A stretch of 64,000 bases of DNA, taken from assembly GCA_033439685.1 (NCBI GenBank), contig JAUEDM010000006.1, forward strand, positions 3,410,001 to 3,474,000. The letters run 5' to 3'. The translations under genes were made by a program, and so were the position numbers. Source of the DNA: Apodospora peruviana. Taxonomy: Eukaryota > Ascomycota > Sordariomycetes > Sordariales > Lasiosphaeriaceae. Positions 34,728 through 45,928 of the stretch are shown here, in pieces (position 1 is the first letter of the stretch; each line of letters opens with the position of its first letter). Under the pieces are notes generated by a model. That model did not search any database. It worked only from the letters and a program-made list of their open reading frames with translations, and had not been told where the DNA came from.

Positions 34728-36461
34728 TCACCACTCACCACCCTGCGACCCCTTCCCTTCCGTCTTAACATCCCAATCCCTCTCCAATTTCCACGCATCT
34801 TCAGCTCTAATCCCCATCCGGGCAATATCGCACCCCCGATGTCCCCATTTCTCCGCAAACACTTCCCTCCCAACATCAATCATTTTCCTCAGTCCGTTCT
34901 CAAACCCTTCCGAGTCCCTAAAAAAAGGCTCATCTTGTCCACCAGTCTGTCTCGTCTGCCAGGTATTCCTTCCGCCAGCCCCTTTTCTGTACTTTTCATT
35001 TTCCATCCTAATCCCCACCTCCACCAGATGCTCATACGTCTCACCATATCGATCAACATTCTTTTCGTTTCTCACAACCTTGCCCATCTCTTTTAGGAAT
35101 TTAACTTCAGGCAGGTCATCTCTCACGATACCCGTGTCGTACGCCCCGGAGTTTTCGGGAGAAACTGTGGACTGGGGCGAGTTGAGCGCCTGCCACCATG
35201 GCAATGACTCTTTCGGTGGACCGGGATCACCACTGAACGAAGCATGAATTCCCGGGATCCGGAGGAGGGCACCCACGTTGGTTAGGACGGACGCAACGTC
35301 GAGGATGATGCCAATTTCGGACGAGCCCTGCCAGTAGCCCGCCCACATTAAACGAACATACATGTCGCAGTCGGTTGCGTAATACGGGATGTGCGTGTCC
35401 CATCCCCCGACGGCGAGAATAGCGTCGCGGTTTACCAAAGTCAGGTGGTCATACGAAAAGAAATGGTTGGCCCATTTTGGTGAGCTTGGACTCCGCAGGT
35501 AACGTAAAACGGAGAGCGCTTGGTTGTAGAGGTTATCGGCATATTCGAAGGAGAAGACCATCAGATCTTGGTGACTCCAAAAGTATTCGGTCCAATTTTT
35601 GGACAAAGCAGTCCAGGCGTAATAGTTTTGGAGTTGAGAGAAAGTTAGGAGGGTTGGTGTAATTAAGACCTTAACGCCTAGCATTGAGAGCTGGGTGTGG
35701 TTGAGGTAGAAAGGGTTTTGGAGGGTTAGGTGACCCAAGCGGTTGGCGTGCATTGTGCCCGTATTCTCGACGACATAAATGTCGCTGGCCGGCCAGCCGG
35801 CCGCGATGTAGCTGAGTACGCATTGGAGGAGTTGTGGCCAGTTGCGCGTGAAGCCGATGAACAGGGGTGTGTCTTCCTCTGCGTGAGAAGTTTTAGGGGA
35901 AATTCGCTCGTCTAGGAGGTGTTGGTAGAATGGGGATAGGTTCTTGGAGAGTAAGGGGAATGGGTCGGTTATATTTGGGGGTGATGGTTTACGGAGAGGT
36001 TTCTTGCATGGTGGTTTTGGTGGCGGGCTAACGGGGTCGCGCGGGCCCCAGGTGAAGAAGTCTTTCTCGAGGGTGTCCGGCGAAAGTTGGATGGTACTGG
36101 CTGGTGTTGTTGGCGATGGCAACTTTCCGGGCTTTGGGTACGGTGGTTTTTCTTTCTTGCCTTTCTTGTTGTTGTTGCTGCTGCTCTTGTCGATTTGTGG
36201 TAGTGGTACTGGTGGGAGGGGTTTTTGTCGGTCGAAAAAGTTCTTGTTGCTGTCTTTCGGTGGTGGTGTTGTTGGCAGTTGAGGGTTGTTCACAGCTGCT
36301 TTGCCCCTGTCTGCCCACAATCGTATAATACACGGTACTGAGATTGTGAAGCTGGGCCCAACGTTGTCGTTGGATTCATGTGGAAGTAACAGCCGGAAGA
36401 GAGTGATGATGGTGCAAAGCACGAGTAATCTATATCTCGAGCGAACAGATAGATGCCTCAT
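34728..36461 (-). CDS. Probable type II Golgi glycosyltransferase, fungal-specific
   Basis: Single exon, 577 residues. The start at 36461 is the first in-frame ATG (MRHLSVRSRYR); a short basic cytosolic end is followed by one membrane anchor (LLVLCTIITLFRLLLP), then a Pro/Lys/Asn-rich stem to about residue 180, a classic type II layout. The globular part has GT-A-like features: LFIGFTRNWPQLLQCVLSYI, DIYVVENTGTM, NYYAWTALSKNWTEYFWSHQD, and the acidic ATDCDMYVRLMWAGY after VGGWDTHIPYY, which resembles the metal-binding and acceptor loops of GT2-like enzymes. I know homologues only as uncharacterised proteins, so donor and product are not assigned. The (GCT)-like and poly-Asn stretch near 36170 is low complexity. 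Confidence 0.75.
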   Translation of the reverse strand: MRHLSVRSRYRLLVLCTIITLFRLLLPHESNDNVGPSFTISVPCIIRLWADRGKAAVNNPQLPTTPPPKDSNKNFFDRQKPLPPVPLPQIDKSSSNNNKKGKKEKPPYPKPGKLPSPTTPASTIQLSPDTLEKDFFTWGPRDPVSPPPKPPCKKPLRKPSPPNITDPFPLLSKNLSPFYQHLLDERISPKTSHAEEDTPLFIGFTRNWPQLLQCVLSYIAAGWPASDIYVVENTGTMHANRLGHLTLQNPFYLNHTQLSMLGVKVLITPTLLTFSQLQNYYAWTALSKNWTEYFWSHQDLMVFSFEYADNLYNQALSVLRYLRSPSSPKWANHFFSYDHLTLVNRDAILAVGGWDTHIPYYATDCDMYVRLMWAGYWQGSSEIGIILDVASVLTNVGALLRIPGIHASFSGDPGPPKESLPWWQALNSPQSTVSPENSGAYDTGIVRDDLPEVKFLKEMGKVVRNEKNVDRYGETYEHLVEVGIRMENEKYRKGAGGRNTWQTRQTGGQDEPFFRDSEGFENGLRKMIDVGREVFAEKWGHRGCDIARMGIRAEDAWKLERDWDVKTEGKGSQGGEW

Positions 36462-38856
36462 CTTCGGCTTGCGGTTCTTGTATAGCAGGTCTGATCTGTT
36501 TGTTTTCAAGGCACCGGAAAGGTGTCTCAAATATCCAGTGAAGAGAAAGAAGATTAAGCTGGACTCATGGAACCATTACTGGGTGGGATGGCAACAAGAT
36601 CCGCGTGTCTGCTTGTGCATCTCAAACAGCCCGGCTATGGATGGATGAGAAACAACGATAGAAACCCCCTAGAACAGACTTTGAGCTCGCATAGGTGTGC
36701 ATTACGGTCGTCCTCCTAACAAGAAGCCGATATTGGTGTCTCTTTCATGGCGTCTGGATTCCTGCTATGCGCGAAGAAGGCTACCGGTATGCTGTGATTG
36801 AAACAACATTGCATCTATTTTGGATCAAAGTCTGTTCCCCGGTCTCCAATCTACTCTGAAGCCAATACAAGATGGCTGCCGTGTTGTGTCTTCTCCCAAA
36901 TCGACGAGTGCCTGGCGAGGAGTTGAAACATGCATCAACGGAGCCGTTAGCCGGCGGTAACGCTAAGGATGCGGCGACGGGATGCTAAGCGGTGCGCCGG
37001 TACTGCTACCACCGGTAGCCGTTAAGCCAGATGACGTGGAATTACGAGTCCAACACGTGTATGGTAAGATCCAGGCTGTGTCATCGTTCACCTTCAGTCC
37101 GTCTCGAAATAGACAAGGTTGGCACTAGGGGACAACAAAGATAGAAACTCTACGGGAAATCAACGAGCGTTTTCTGTGCATGTACATTATACTTAGGTAC
37201 TTTTCATTGCACGATAGACGATGATGGATTACGTGGACTTATTTACCTACATTAATAGATTTGGTGGACCTCCGGTTGCCTCGAGGTCGCAGTATACTTG
37301 TTGAAGTTTAGAGGATGAATAAAGGCTTTATATAAGTAATAAGCCCCGCAGCTTAATCTTCATATAGGTAAAAGAGACCTTGATACGTATAAATGATAAT
37401 GAATTGCAATTAAGGTAGTTACGCGCTAAACATAAGGTAGGTATTTACATTGCGTGAGTCGTTTGTTGTACCTCAAATACCTACCTGCCTTCAAGTTCAA
37501 AAAGATGAGACTTCTGTTCGAGCCATGATAATAACTCATGAACATATGAACCTATCATATCTTAAGAGTCCCATGCTCCTCAAGGTAACTTGACCTCTAG
37601 AGAGAGAGAGAGAGATGACTGTCTTGGCAGGTTGTGAAACTGGGCTTCATAAATTTTGCCAAAGACCAAAAAAAACGTGTCTGTCTGCCCGTCCAGTAAA
37701 TACAGGGGCAACATCATATCATCAAGGTTGGAACACAGAACATAGCACCTCATATTCGTCATACTTGCCTATCTCTCGACTGTCATTAAAAGACCATAAA
37801 TTCACCGAATTTTGCAGAGCCTCGCTATTTCCAGAATTAGGACTGACTTCGAGCTCTGAGGTACTGCCAGTGACCTCGGGGTAGTGGTCGAAATTATTGG
37901 CCCCTTTTCCCCGTTCAAGTCTTACTCCGCACTGGTTGCTGTTCCGGCCACTGCGGCGGCGGCGGCCGACGCGCGTGGTGCGCGGATCGGATGGTGTGTA
38001 GAAGTGGGGTGAATGTTACTGATGATTGATGAATTGGAAGCCAATCCCAAAAATAAAAATAATTTGCAAGACAGACCTGCAGCTGCCATGCCATGCAGCG
38101 ACAGCCCCTCATCTTCACTCCCCTTCAGTCTGTTCCCCGCAGAGGTGCAAAAGTTATTAAGCAGGCAATATATCTGGGGAAGGAAGAGTAAGTGACTCAG
38201 AGGAAGCCATTGACTGGCTGGCGGTGGGAGGAGGCGGCTGATCCGGGGAGGGTATAAGCGGAGGTGAGACGGATAACCACTGAACGGCTGCCACGCAACG
38301 ACTTCGGACTGGACCGGGCTGGACATGTTGAAGAAGGCCTCCGATGGATGACATAGGGCTGGCTGGATCAGACTAGACCGAACTGGACTTGAGTGGCATG
38401 GATGCATGTCTTGCATTCTTTATGCCGAGGTGCATCTATCTGCTATCTGCTTGAAGGGTAAGTGCGGCAAAAGCGAGAGACTGCACCTTGTTGTAAATGC
38501 AAGAGTTTCCAAGATAATGGTCATGTTACTTAGGCAATGAGTTGGCTGCAAGCAACTAAGGTCTGTAGTGAAACATTTATTTGTTTTTCTGTTTGTTCTT
38601 CTGATCTTGTCCGCCATTCATTGACAAAGGAGATATCTGAGCTAGCTAGCGCGCTGGTGATGGTGTCAATTCCTATGGCTCGAGAGCCTTGAAGAAAGAG
38701 AAATGGAGATAAGATAGAACATGAAGATCCGCAAAACTATCGTAAACCCACACCCCGAACCATTGACCAAGCGTACAATTGATCCGAACAACATAAGAGA
38801 ACAAAAACCTAGGAATGCCTATATCCCGCACAATATCTCACAATGATCAAACACTG
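36462..38856. other. Intergenic, 2.4 kb
   Basis: The left part is the glycosyltransferase promoter. The middle (36830-37560) is AT-rich with TAGGTA tracts. An (AG)n run is at 37599-37615. Minus-strand ORFs at 37915-38420 overlap in several frames without domains or clear splice sites, so no gene is called. Confidence 0.45.
37599..37615 (+). repeat. (AG)8 microsatellite
   Basis: Seventeen bases of uninterrupted AG dinucleotide, intergenic. Confidence 0.85.
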
Positions 38857-40270
38857 CTACAACGAATTATACTGCCAGTCCGAAGCGCGTCCTCTGTCCC
38901 CGTCAGACGAGGTATGGTACCCTGAATCCGAGTTAGTGGTAACGCCAAACGACACATCGCAGCCGCCAGATGTTTCGTAAAGGTACGCGTCAAAGTCAAA
39001 CAACCCATCGGGCCCGAGGAACCCTTCCGTAATCGCACTCTCGGCCAGCATCTCCTCAAAGTTCAGTTCTATCGGTCCATCGAAAGGAAGAAGCTGGTTG
39101 CAATCTCCTCTATCTCCGTTGAGCGGCGGCTCACTGCTGCTGCTGCTCGGGGTTGTCGACGATGATGGTGACGATGGTGACGACGACGATGAAGACGGAG
39201 ATGAGGCCCGGGAGCTGAACCCGGATTTCAGCGTGCGAGAAAGCCTCGACGTCACGTCGTGGGAAAGCTCCGTCACCTTCAGCGTCATGGCGTTTTGCAT
39301 GGAGCGGAACATTTTCTCCACTTCACGCTCGATATAAGGCCTAAGCATGCGATGAATGCCGCGCTGGATGTGCTCCTTGTAGCCTTTCACGTCGGCGTCA
39401 TCCTTGAATTGGAGGGACTCCTCCATCTTCTTGGGAGTGCTAGCGCTGGTGGCCTTGACAGCGGCAGGCTTTTCATCTGCGGCCGCAGTCTGCTTCGCCG
39501 AGACAATGGACTCGTAATCTGCCACGTGAGTTAGAAACCCACAAAATGAGGGTTTGTGTGTGGTTTTGGTATACGTACATGGCAACGGGACCTTCTTGGT
39601 ATCTGGGAAGATGATCAGGTACATCTCCTGCCATTTCTTCTCCTCCGAGCACTTTGGTTTGGCGCGGGCATGGAGCAGCTTGTCCTGCTCGTCGGTAATC
39701 ATCTCATCCAAGACCTTCTTCTGCAGCTTGCACGGCTCTTCCGAGCGCTGGTGCTGCTTCAGGTCCTCGTTGCTCTTGAACTGCTCAAAGCAGCGCGGGC
39801 AAATGTCCTTGAGGGAATGCCGGCGGTATATATGTTCCCTATATCAGGCATGGTTAGACAAGGCTGACAGAGTGTATGGTGCGCGTGTCAACTTACTTGA
39901 CGCGATGAACATCCGTCCACCCCGGCCCGCAGCAAGTAGGCACCCGCTTGTACTTGTCCGGATTATGAACATAAAACGGACAAGCAAAGCGAAGGCCATC
40001 ATCCTCAGCCTTGGGCTCGCGCTTGGCACGCTTCTTGATGCTCCTAACTGCCCCCTCCCCGCCGGCTTTGGTGATGCTACTACCACCAGCACCATGGTCC
40101 TCCACGCCGCTGTCGTGATCATCCCGCGTCCGCTTCGGCACCCGCTTTATGCTTTTTTCAATCCATTGGTCCACGTGCCGATCGATGATCGCCATAGATT
40201 TTGCCACGATCTCTTGCTTTTTCCGGCTCACTTGACTCTCGGTTGAAAGTTTGCCTGAGCTGTAAGCCAT
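38857..40270 (-). CDS. Fungal C2H2-type zinc-finger protein
   Basis: Exons on the complement: 39897-40270, 39579-39838 and 38857-39518, 431 residues; introns gtaagt..atag and gtacgt..gcag, in phase. The N-terminus is basic with a nuclear-signal-like KKRAKREPK. The zinc region, split by intron 1, is the fungal arrangement ACPFYVHNP, then CCGPGWTDVHRVKEHIYRRH, then CPRCFEQFKSNEDLKQHQ. I recognise this CPFY..CCGPGW..EHIYRRH block from many fungal proteins annotated as C2H2-type; their targets are unknown. The C-terminal half has a charged helix, a poly-Ser/Pro stretch (near 39130-39210) and an acidic end rich in Phe/Asp/Leu (DGLFDFDAYLYE) that could activate transcription. ATG 40270 is chosen since the upstream open frame lacks an ATG. 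Confidence 0.85.
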
Positions 40271-41797
40271 TAAGGGCCGCTTAACGGTCGAGAGAGCGAT
40301 CCCAGTCAAGACTGGAGATCGTCAACCGCGACACATGAGATGCAAGGACTGGTTGATGGCTGAAAGTTGTTTGCTCAGTCGGGTATTGTGCGGGGTGAGA
40401 CAGAGAGAACAGAAAGTTGGTTCAAGATAAGTGAGACGAGCTTTGGAGACCCTGTACGACCGACGGGCTCGAAGATGATGATGATGATGAACTGAGCTTA
40501 TCAAGAGAAGAAGACTGAGCTGGGCTACTACTTGATGTAGTCACCACCGTCAACTGTGGTATCCCGGAGAATGTTTAAGCAAGATGTATAAGATAAGGCT
40601 CCCGATGACGACAACAAGGGATGGGACAGACGACACTCAGCGTGAGAACTGCACAACGACAATTGAGAAAGAGGAGAGAAACAGAACAAGGCTCAGGTGG
40701 CCTCCGGGGTAAAGAAGATATCAATTTATACCCGGACAAGTTTGCGCAAGTGCGCGGACACGGAATAGAAACGACTCCGGGTACTGCTGCTTCTGCTGCT
40801 TCTGCTGTGACGATACACGCAACCATCTCTCGCGGAACTGAAGGGGGCCAGATCCCGCCATTCTCCAATGATATGTATCTTGGTGCGCGGGGAGACATGC
40901 GTCGAACGCGGTTGAGCGGTCCCACAAGGCCGTCATGGCATTGGGTGACCACACGCATGACACGACACTAGAAGAGGGATAAGCCGGATCACTGGGCCTT
41001 GGTTACTGCAAGTTTCGATGGTTGCGCGTGCATGAGGGCAGGCAATTGCTCAATTGCGCAAACTACTCCATTGTACCACGCAAGGCATAACCCCAGGCTG
41101 TGCTGCAGATAAGGCTGTACGTGGATCCTGCTTCCTGCACGACATGCCGTCTTTGGATTGTCGTTGGGCATCAGGAGATGGCCGAGATAACCTTGTTGGT
41201 AGACGGCCTGGATTGGACCCGAAACTCGTGATGGCTCTCAAAGGAGTAATGATCAGGCTGGGAATACGGAGACGACGCGACTTGATGGTTTCCGCCAACT
41301 AACCCGCGTTCCAATGTGGCTGTGGACTTGCTCTTGCTTGCTTCTCAAATGGCTCAATTGCGGAGACGCGCTTGACTATGTGAGAAAGACGCGCCCTACC
41401 AGACGGAGATGGCGATATTCAGGCATGTAATTTTCGGTGAGGCGCTGTAGCCTCCTCATCGCCGAGATGTCAGTCACTTGGATGGCGATAAGCCAGATGT
41501 TGGCATCAACGTGCGCTGTGTTCGTGAGTGCTCAATCGCGGGTTTGATGATATCCCAGCCTGGGACCGAATCAGGAGGTCAGACTCAATCAGGATAAAAG
41601 GCATGGTTGTCTCCTGGATGGAACTGTTGGTGAGACGTCAAACTCGAGCAACAGACCAAGACTCACTATTTACCACAAGCCAACTCTCCCAAGACTCCAA
41701 GAGATTGGAATTCACCATACAGCTGCATTGGAAACCTATTAAGCAGTTCCAAGACATCGTTAACGGCTCCAAAGCTACCAACCAAGAGCTTCCAAAT
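40271..41797. other. Intergenic, 1.5 kb
   Basis: Contains the zinc-finger gene promoter with a short (ATG)n tract at 40474-40490. Further right it is mixed sequence with no recognisable gene. Confidence 0.45.
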
Positions 41798-42085
41798 ATG
41801 CCTCACCACATGAACACTAGCCTTCGTATCTCAGGAGACGAGTGAGTGACCAACCCCTATTAATTGTCGGACATCCACTTATATGAGCCCAGGCAGCCAT
41901 CGACTGAGACCTCTCAAGCAGCATTGGAGAGATATCTGAAGCACGACGGAGCCGTTGCCGACAGGCTTCTGCAGGGTACGGACGCCAACAATGTCGTTGC
42001 CCGCTTCGGGAGGATTAAGAATGAAGTGGACGCATTGGTGGCAATCATCGCCCAGACACCTCAAAGTTCTGGCGGTCAGGCTTAA
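41798..42085 (+). CDS. Small two-exon protein, 78 residues, unknown
   Basis: Exons 41798-41841 and 41893-42085. The intron (gtgagt..gagcccag, 51 nt) is canonical and joins GDE to QPSTETSQ in phase 2; without splicing both frames stop at once. The product starts MPHHMNTSLRISGDE and its body is a predicted amphipathic helix pair (AALERYLKHDGAVADRLL, then VVARFGRIKNEVDALVAIIAQ). No signal peptide or membrane span. Codons in exon 2 favour C/G at third positions. It sits tail to tail with the double zinc-cluster gene, 236 bases apart. A second in-frame ATG at 41810 is an alternative start. No family is recognised. Confidence 0.6.
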
Positions 42086-42321
42086 AGACGGAGCTCGTCG
42101 ATTGGACGGATGTTGATTCTGATATATGAAGACTTGTCCTGGAAGAGAATATCTTCCAATAACGTATGTACAATAAATGCCAATGGCATGGTTGATGAAG
42201 AGGAGTCAGGGTGGCTGTGTATACACTGGATATGGATGTGGTAACCCTTTTTTCTGGTTGGAGAGTCCAGATATGCCGTATTTACTTTCTGGTCAAAAGA
42301 AATAATAATGTTGACTTCTCG

Positions 42322-45184
42322 TCACAACCACACAAAATCTTGAATTGGTCCGAATGCCGCAGAATCGAGATCGAGCCAATCCGTTGATTTCCACTTCGAT
42401 TCCCAAAGCGTCGGTGGTTTCGCTGGCCCACTCGACGGAGCAGGAGCAGATGACGGAGGTTGTTGCCCAGAAAGAGGAGGTGCGGGAGGAGGACCAGTTT
42501 CGTTCGTGTTTGTGTTCTCTCCAGTAAGCTGAGAATTGGCTGCCTCTCCGGCCTCCCACTCCGCCCGAAGGGCATCCTCCAATGCTTGGTCAACCTGGGA
42601 ATCGTCATTTTCGTTCTCATCTTCATCGTATTCCGACGAGTCGTCTTCAATCTCGACAACTTCAGCTCCGGTGGTGGCCGCCGGAGCGCTCCCTCCGTCT
42701 TGCTGCTGCGGTGGCGGAGGAGGAGGGTACTTCAACCGGGGCGGCCCGTTCCTAGGGAACTTGGGTCTCCGGCGTGTAAGCTCTGTAACCTGCTTTGGCG
42801 CCTCTGTCCTCATCTCCTCCAGTATGACGGCCCATCTCCGACATAGCGAAAACGGGTGCGTTTGCTCGACAAACGCCTTAATCAGTTGATCAACCCTTTG
42901 CATGAGCTTTGCATCCGTTTCCTTGTGCCCATGGTAGCGCCCAAACCCGGTCTTCTCCCGTTCCCGCGCGATCGGGAGGACAAACAGGACGGTGGCAGAT
43001 ATGTAGGCAACGTATTGCGCGTACCACAAGGTCTGGTACTGGGGGTTCTCGCCTCGGGCGGAGAGCCCAAGCACGAAACCGAGGGCCACCCGGGCGGCTT
43101 CCACGCAGTCCCGTATGCGGTGGTCGTGCACCAGTTTCTTCTCTGCTTCTTCCGGTTCTGTGGGGTATTTAGCCAGGAGGAATGGCCGACACACCAGGAT
43201 CTGGGCGTGGCAGTGGGCTAGCCTTAGCAGCGTCGCTTGCCGGCGGTATAAAAGATTTAACACGGTGGGTCTGAGGTGCCTCAGTGCAAAGGGGAGGCTC
43301 TCGTTCCAGTCGTCGAGTTCCTTGTGCAGTCGCTGTGCCGATAATAGTCTGTCTTCCTCTGGTATGTCGCGTAGTGTATAAACCTCGCGCATAATGCTGA
43401 CAATCAACTTGTTAAGTCTGTTATGAATGTTAGCCTGGGATCTCGGCAGTTTGCTTTCGTTCACTTCACTTACTGAGCATGTGCGACAAGAGCATCGAGG
43501 TAGCAATCGTTCCCGGTGCTCGGCGTCGGGCCCTCCCGGCTCATTTCCTCGTCATTAATGCAGTCCGGTAAGTCCTGGTCGATGCTATCATCATTAAAGT
43601 AGCCGGGTCGGCCAGTCATCAGACTGAGCTGCTTGTCGATAATATAAGCTGACCAAAAGGTGCGTCGCTCGCACTGGATTTTTGCGTAATCTGGGAATCG
43701 CAAGACGTCACGGCCAAGGCCTCTGTTCCCGCCGCGGCGTCGATGGAGTCCCATGGCGGTTATCATCCGAAGCGTGTTGCCAAAGGAGTACCAAGCTTGC
43801 GAGTAGCGGCTCGTACATAGGAGATATATATCCTGTAGCAGGCTGGCCTGGACAGCTTCTAGGTTTGGAGGCGGAGGCGAGCTGTTCAGGAGACCGGCAG
43901 CAAGCGAGAACATCTGATCTCCAAACTGGAGATTTGCTACGTCAATGTCGTCGTGTGAGTGTGGCGTTGTAGGGCTGATCTGTAGTTTGTCAAAAGTGCC
44001 CAGAGCTATGGTCATGAGAACGACGGAAGCACGAGCGTGCCCAATGCCTCGCCATAACTCGAAGCCCGCAGCCGCGTTGCTTTGAACGATATCCAACCAC
44101 GCCTTGAGGGTGAAGCGGTGCAAAAAGTGAAAAGTTTCCGTCCAGCCGACGAAAAAATTCTCCTGTAAGTAGAACCATGTTTTCCTTTGTGGGAACCGTG
44201 GAGGCCGAGCTTTATCAAAGGGTTGGTCAGCCTTGGACCTACCTAGTTCGACCATGCGGAGATCCGCCTGGTCAGTTGGGTTTAACGGAGCGTACGCTCG
44301 AGCAAGCTTCGTCCAGGCCCTATGGAGGAACACCAGCGGCGGTGTTTCTTCGTTGGCGTACAGACGGGCAAGCTGGAGACTGGCGAGATCCGGGATCTTG
44401 CGCCTTACTTCGGGTCCGGTTACACCATAACGAAGGGACTCAACTGGAAGGGTGCTGATCACTTGCTGCTGAACAACAGGTTGGTAAGGGTTGTTCACTT
44501 GCTGCTGCTGAACAGCAGCCTGGTAAGCCGGGGTTTGATGCGAATTGGTGTATATGCACTCCTGCCTCCGGTCGAAACATTCATCGCAGGGGTTCTGGCC
44601 GGAACACCGCTTGTGCTTGATCCTGCAGGAGTCACACTTGCGCCGAGTTTTCTGGACCCAAGTCCAGCCCACGGCACCTAGCTCGCGGCCACGCTCGTCA
44701 ACGCGCCGGGTGAGATTACCGGACCCGGGATCAAGGGAGACTCCCGGTGCCGGTGGTGCTGCATAGCGACTCTTTGCGTAGGGCTTGTTGTAAGAACAAG
44801 GAAGACCCTTTTTGGTACCTACACGAGAGGAGTCAGACATGAAATAAGGCACCATGGGGCTGGTCAAGGTACGGATTTACATCGTTCACATGGCCGAGTG
44901 TCTGAACATTTGGTGCGTGCAGCATTGCAGTGATCACATGCACGCACGATTCGTTGCCTTTTACGGGGCTCGTCCTGTTGCGGCTTTGGTGGTTGTGAGC
45001 GTTCTGATGTTCGGGGCGTGTTGTTATCAGTGCCGCCGTCATATTCATCGTCAATGTCGTCGTCGTTGTTCACATTCCAGGCTGACGACGGAGCAGTAGG
45101 CGCGTCTCGTATGGGCGTGGAATTGGTTTGGGTTTGTCCGGCTTGAGGGTCAGGGAATATGGTCCAGACTGCACCCGAATCCAT
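42322..45184 (-). CDS. Transcription factor with two tandem Zn2Cys6 clusters
   Basis: Exons on the complement: 44881-45184, 43474-44818 and 42322-43417, giving 914 residues. Intron 1 (gtaaat..gtgtag) falls inside the first cluster and rebuilds Cys102; intron 2 is gtaagt..aacag. Cluster 1 has cysteines 83, 86, 93, 99, 102 and 109 (ACDHCNAARTKC, RPCERCTKKGLPC). Cluster 2 has cysteines 163, 166, 173, 179, 182 and 189 (KCDSCRIKHKRC, PCDECFDRRQEC). Both follow C-x2-C-x6-C-x5-C-x2-C-x6-C exactly. A fungal-specific regulator domain follows (VVLMTIALGTFDKL, MITAMGLHRR, CERRTFWSAYIIDKQLS), then an acidic, Pro-rich tail. The first cluster resembles those of XlnR-type regulators. Divergent from the nitrilase gene. 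Nuclear; targets unknown. Confidence 0.88.
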
Positions 45185-45928
45185 TCTGTTTGGGCCACCC
45201 AGAGTGGGTTGTGGTATCCTTTGTCACTTTGTGGGTGTGCCTATTGGACTTGGACGCTGCCGGCCAGTCGCGTCGCATCAACAGATCTTGACTTTCGTCA
45301 TGGAGACGCAACACCAGAAATTGACTTCTGTTGAGGCCGCGCAACGGTAAAAGCCGACGCCGCGCTGAGTGAGGATTGATCCAATTGGACTGAACCTCTT
45401 GTTAGGGTTAGGGTTACTTCCTCGACGCTCATCGGGGGCTCCCTACTGTACCGTAACATAAGAAAAGAAGAATAGGATGGTAATGGGACTGGGTCCAAAA
45501 GAGGCTGGTTCTGATTGTGGTGAAAGATGATTCAGACTCTAAGTCTAAGATTGACTGCAGGCGCATTAATTCTGCCTTTTAAAGACTAGACTCAGTTTGA
45601 ATAGCACCTGCCTCTCAACATGCGATTGCGTCACAGCAATGACCTGTTCAACGTCTTTGATCCCCCAATTCTGCCCTAACCCACCCCGGAATCACTGCTA
45701 TATTACATGCGGGGTAGCTAGCTTAGCGAACCCCCGCGTTGTTGAAGTGGTGTGTCGTAGTTGAGCATCACCGGGTATCATTCAATTTGAGATCTTGAGG
45801 TTCATGACTATAGATTGTTCACAGTTTCATACAGTCTCATATAACACCAATTGAACAACCATACACCCAGTCTTTCTTAGCGGAAGACCGGACTGTTGAA
45901 GTCACACCGTTGAAAACGTAGGTAAGCC
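45185..45928. promoter_or_regulatory. Bidirectional promoter: zinc-cluster regulator / nitrilase
   Basis: 744 bases between divergent starts. It contains a telomere-like TTAGGGTTAGGGTTA at 45402-45416 and two copies of the string tctaag near 45540-45552. The part next to the nitrilase start is AT-rich. No ORF is supported. Confidence 0.5.

Noticed and set aside
37915..38420. Minus-strand ORF of 164 codons with a Met near the middle
   Set aside because: Overlapping frames are equally open, translation is Ser/Leu/Pro-rich without domains, and no convincing introns connect it to anything.
42322..45184. Splitting the double-cluster gene into two regulators
   Set aside because: Both clusters sit in one spliced frame with one following regulatory domain; there is no stop, promoter or ATG between them.
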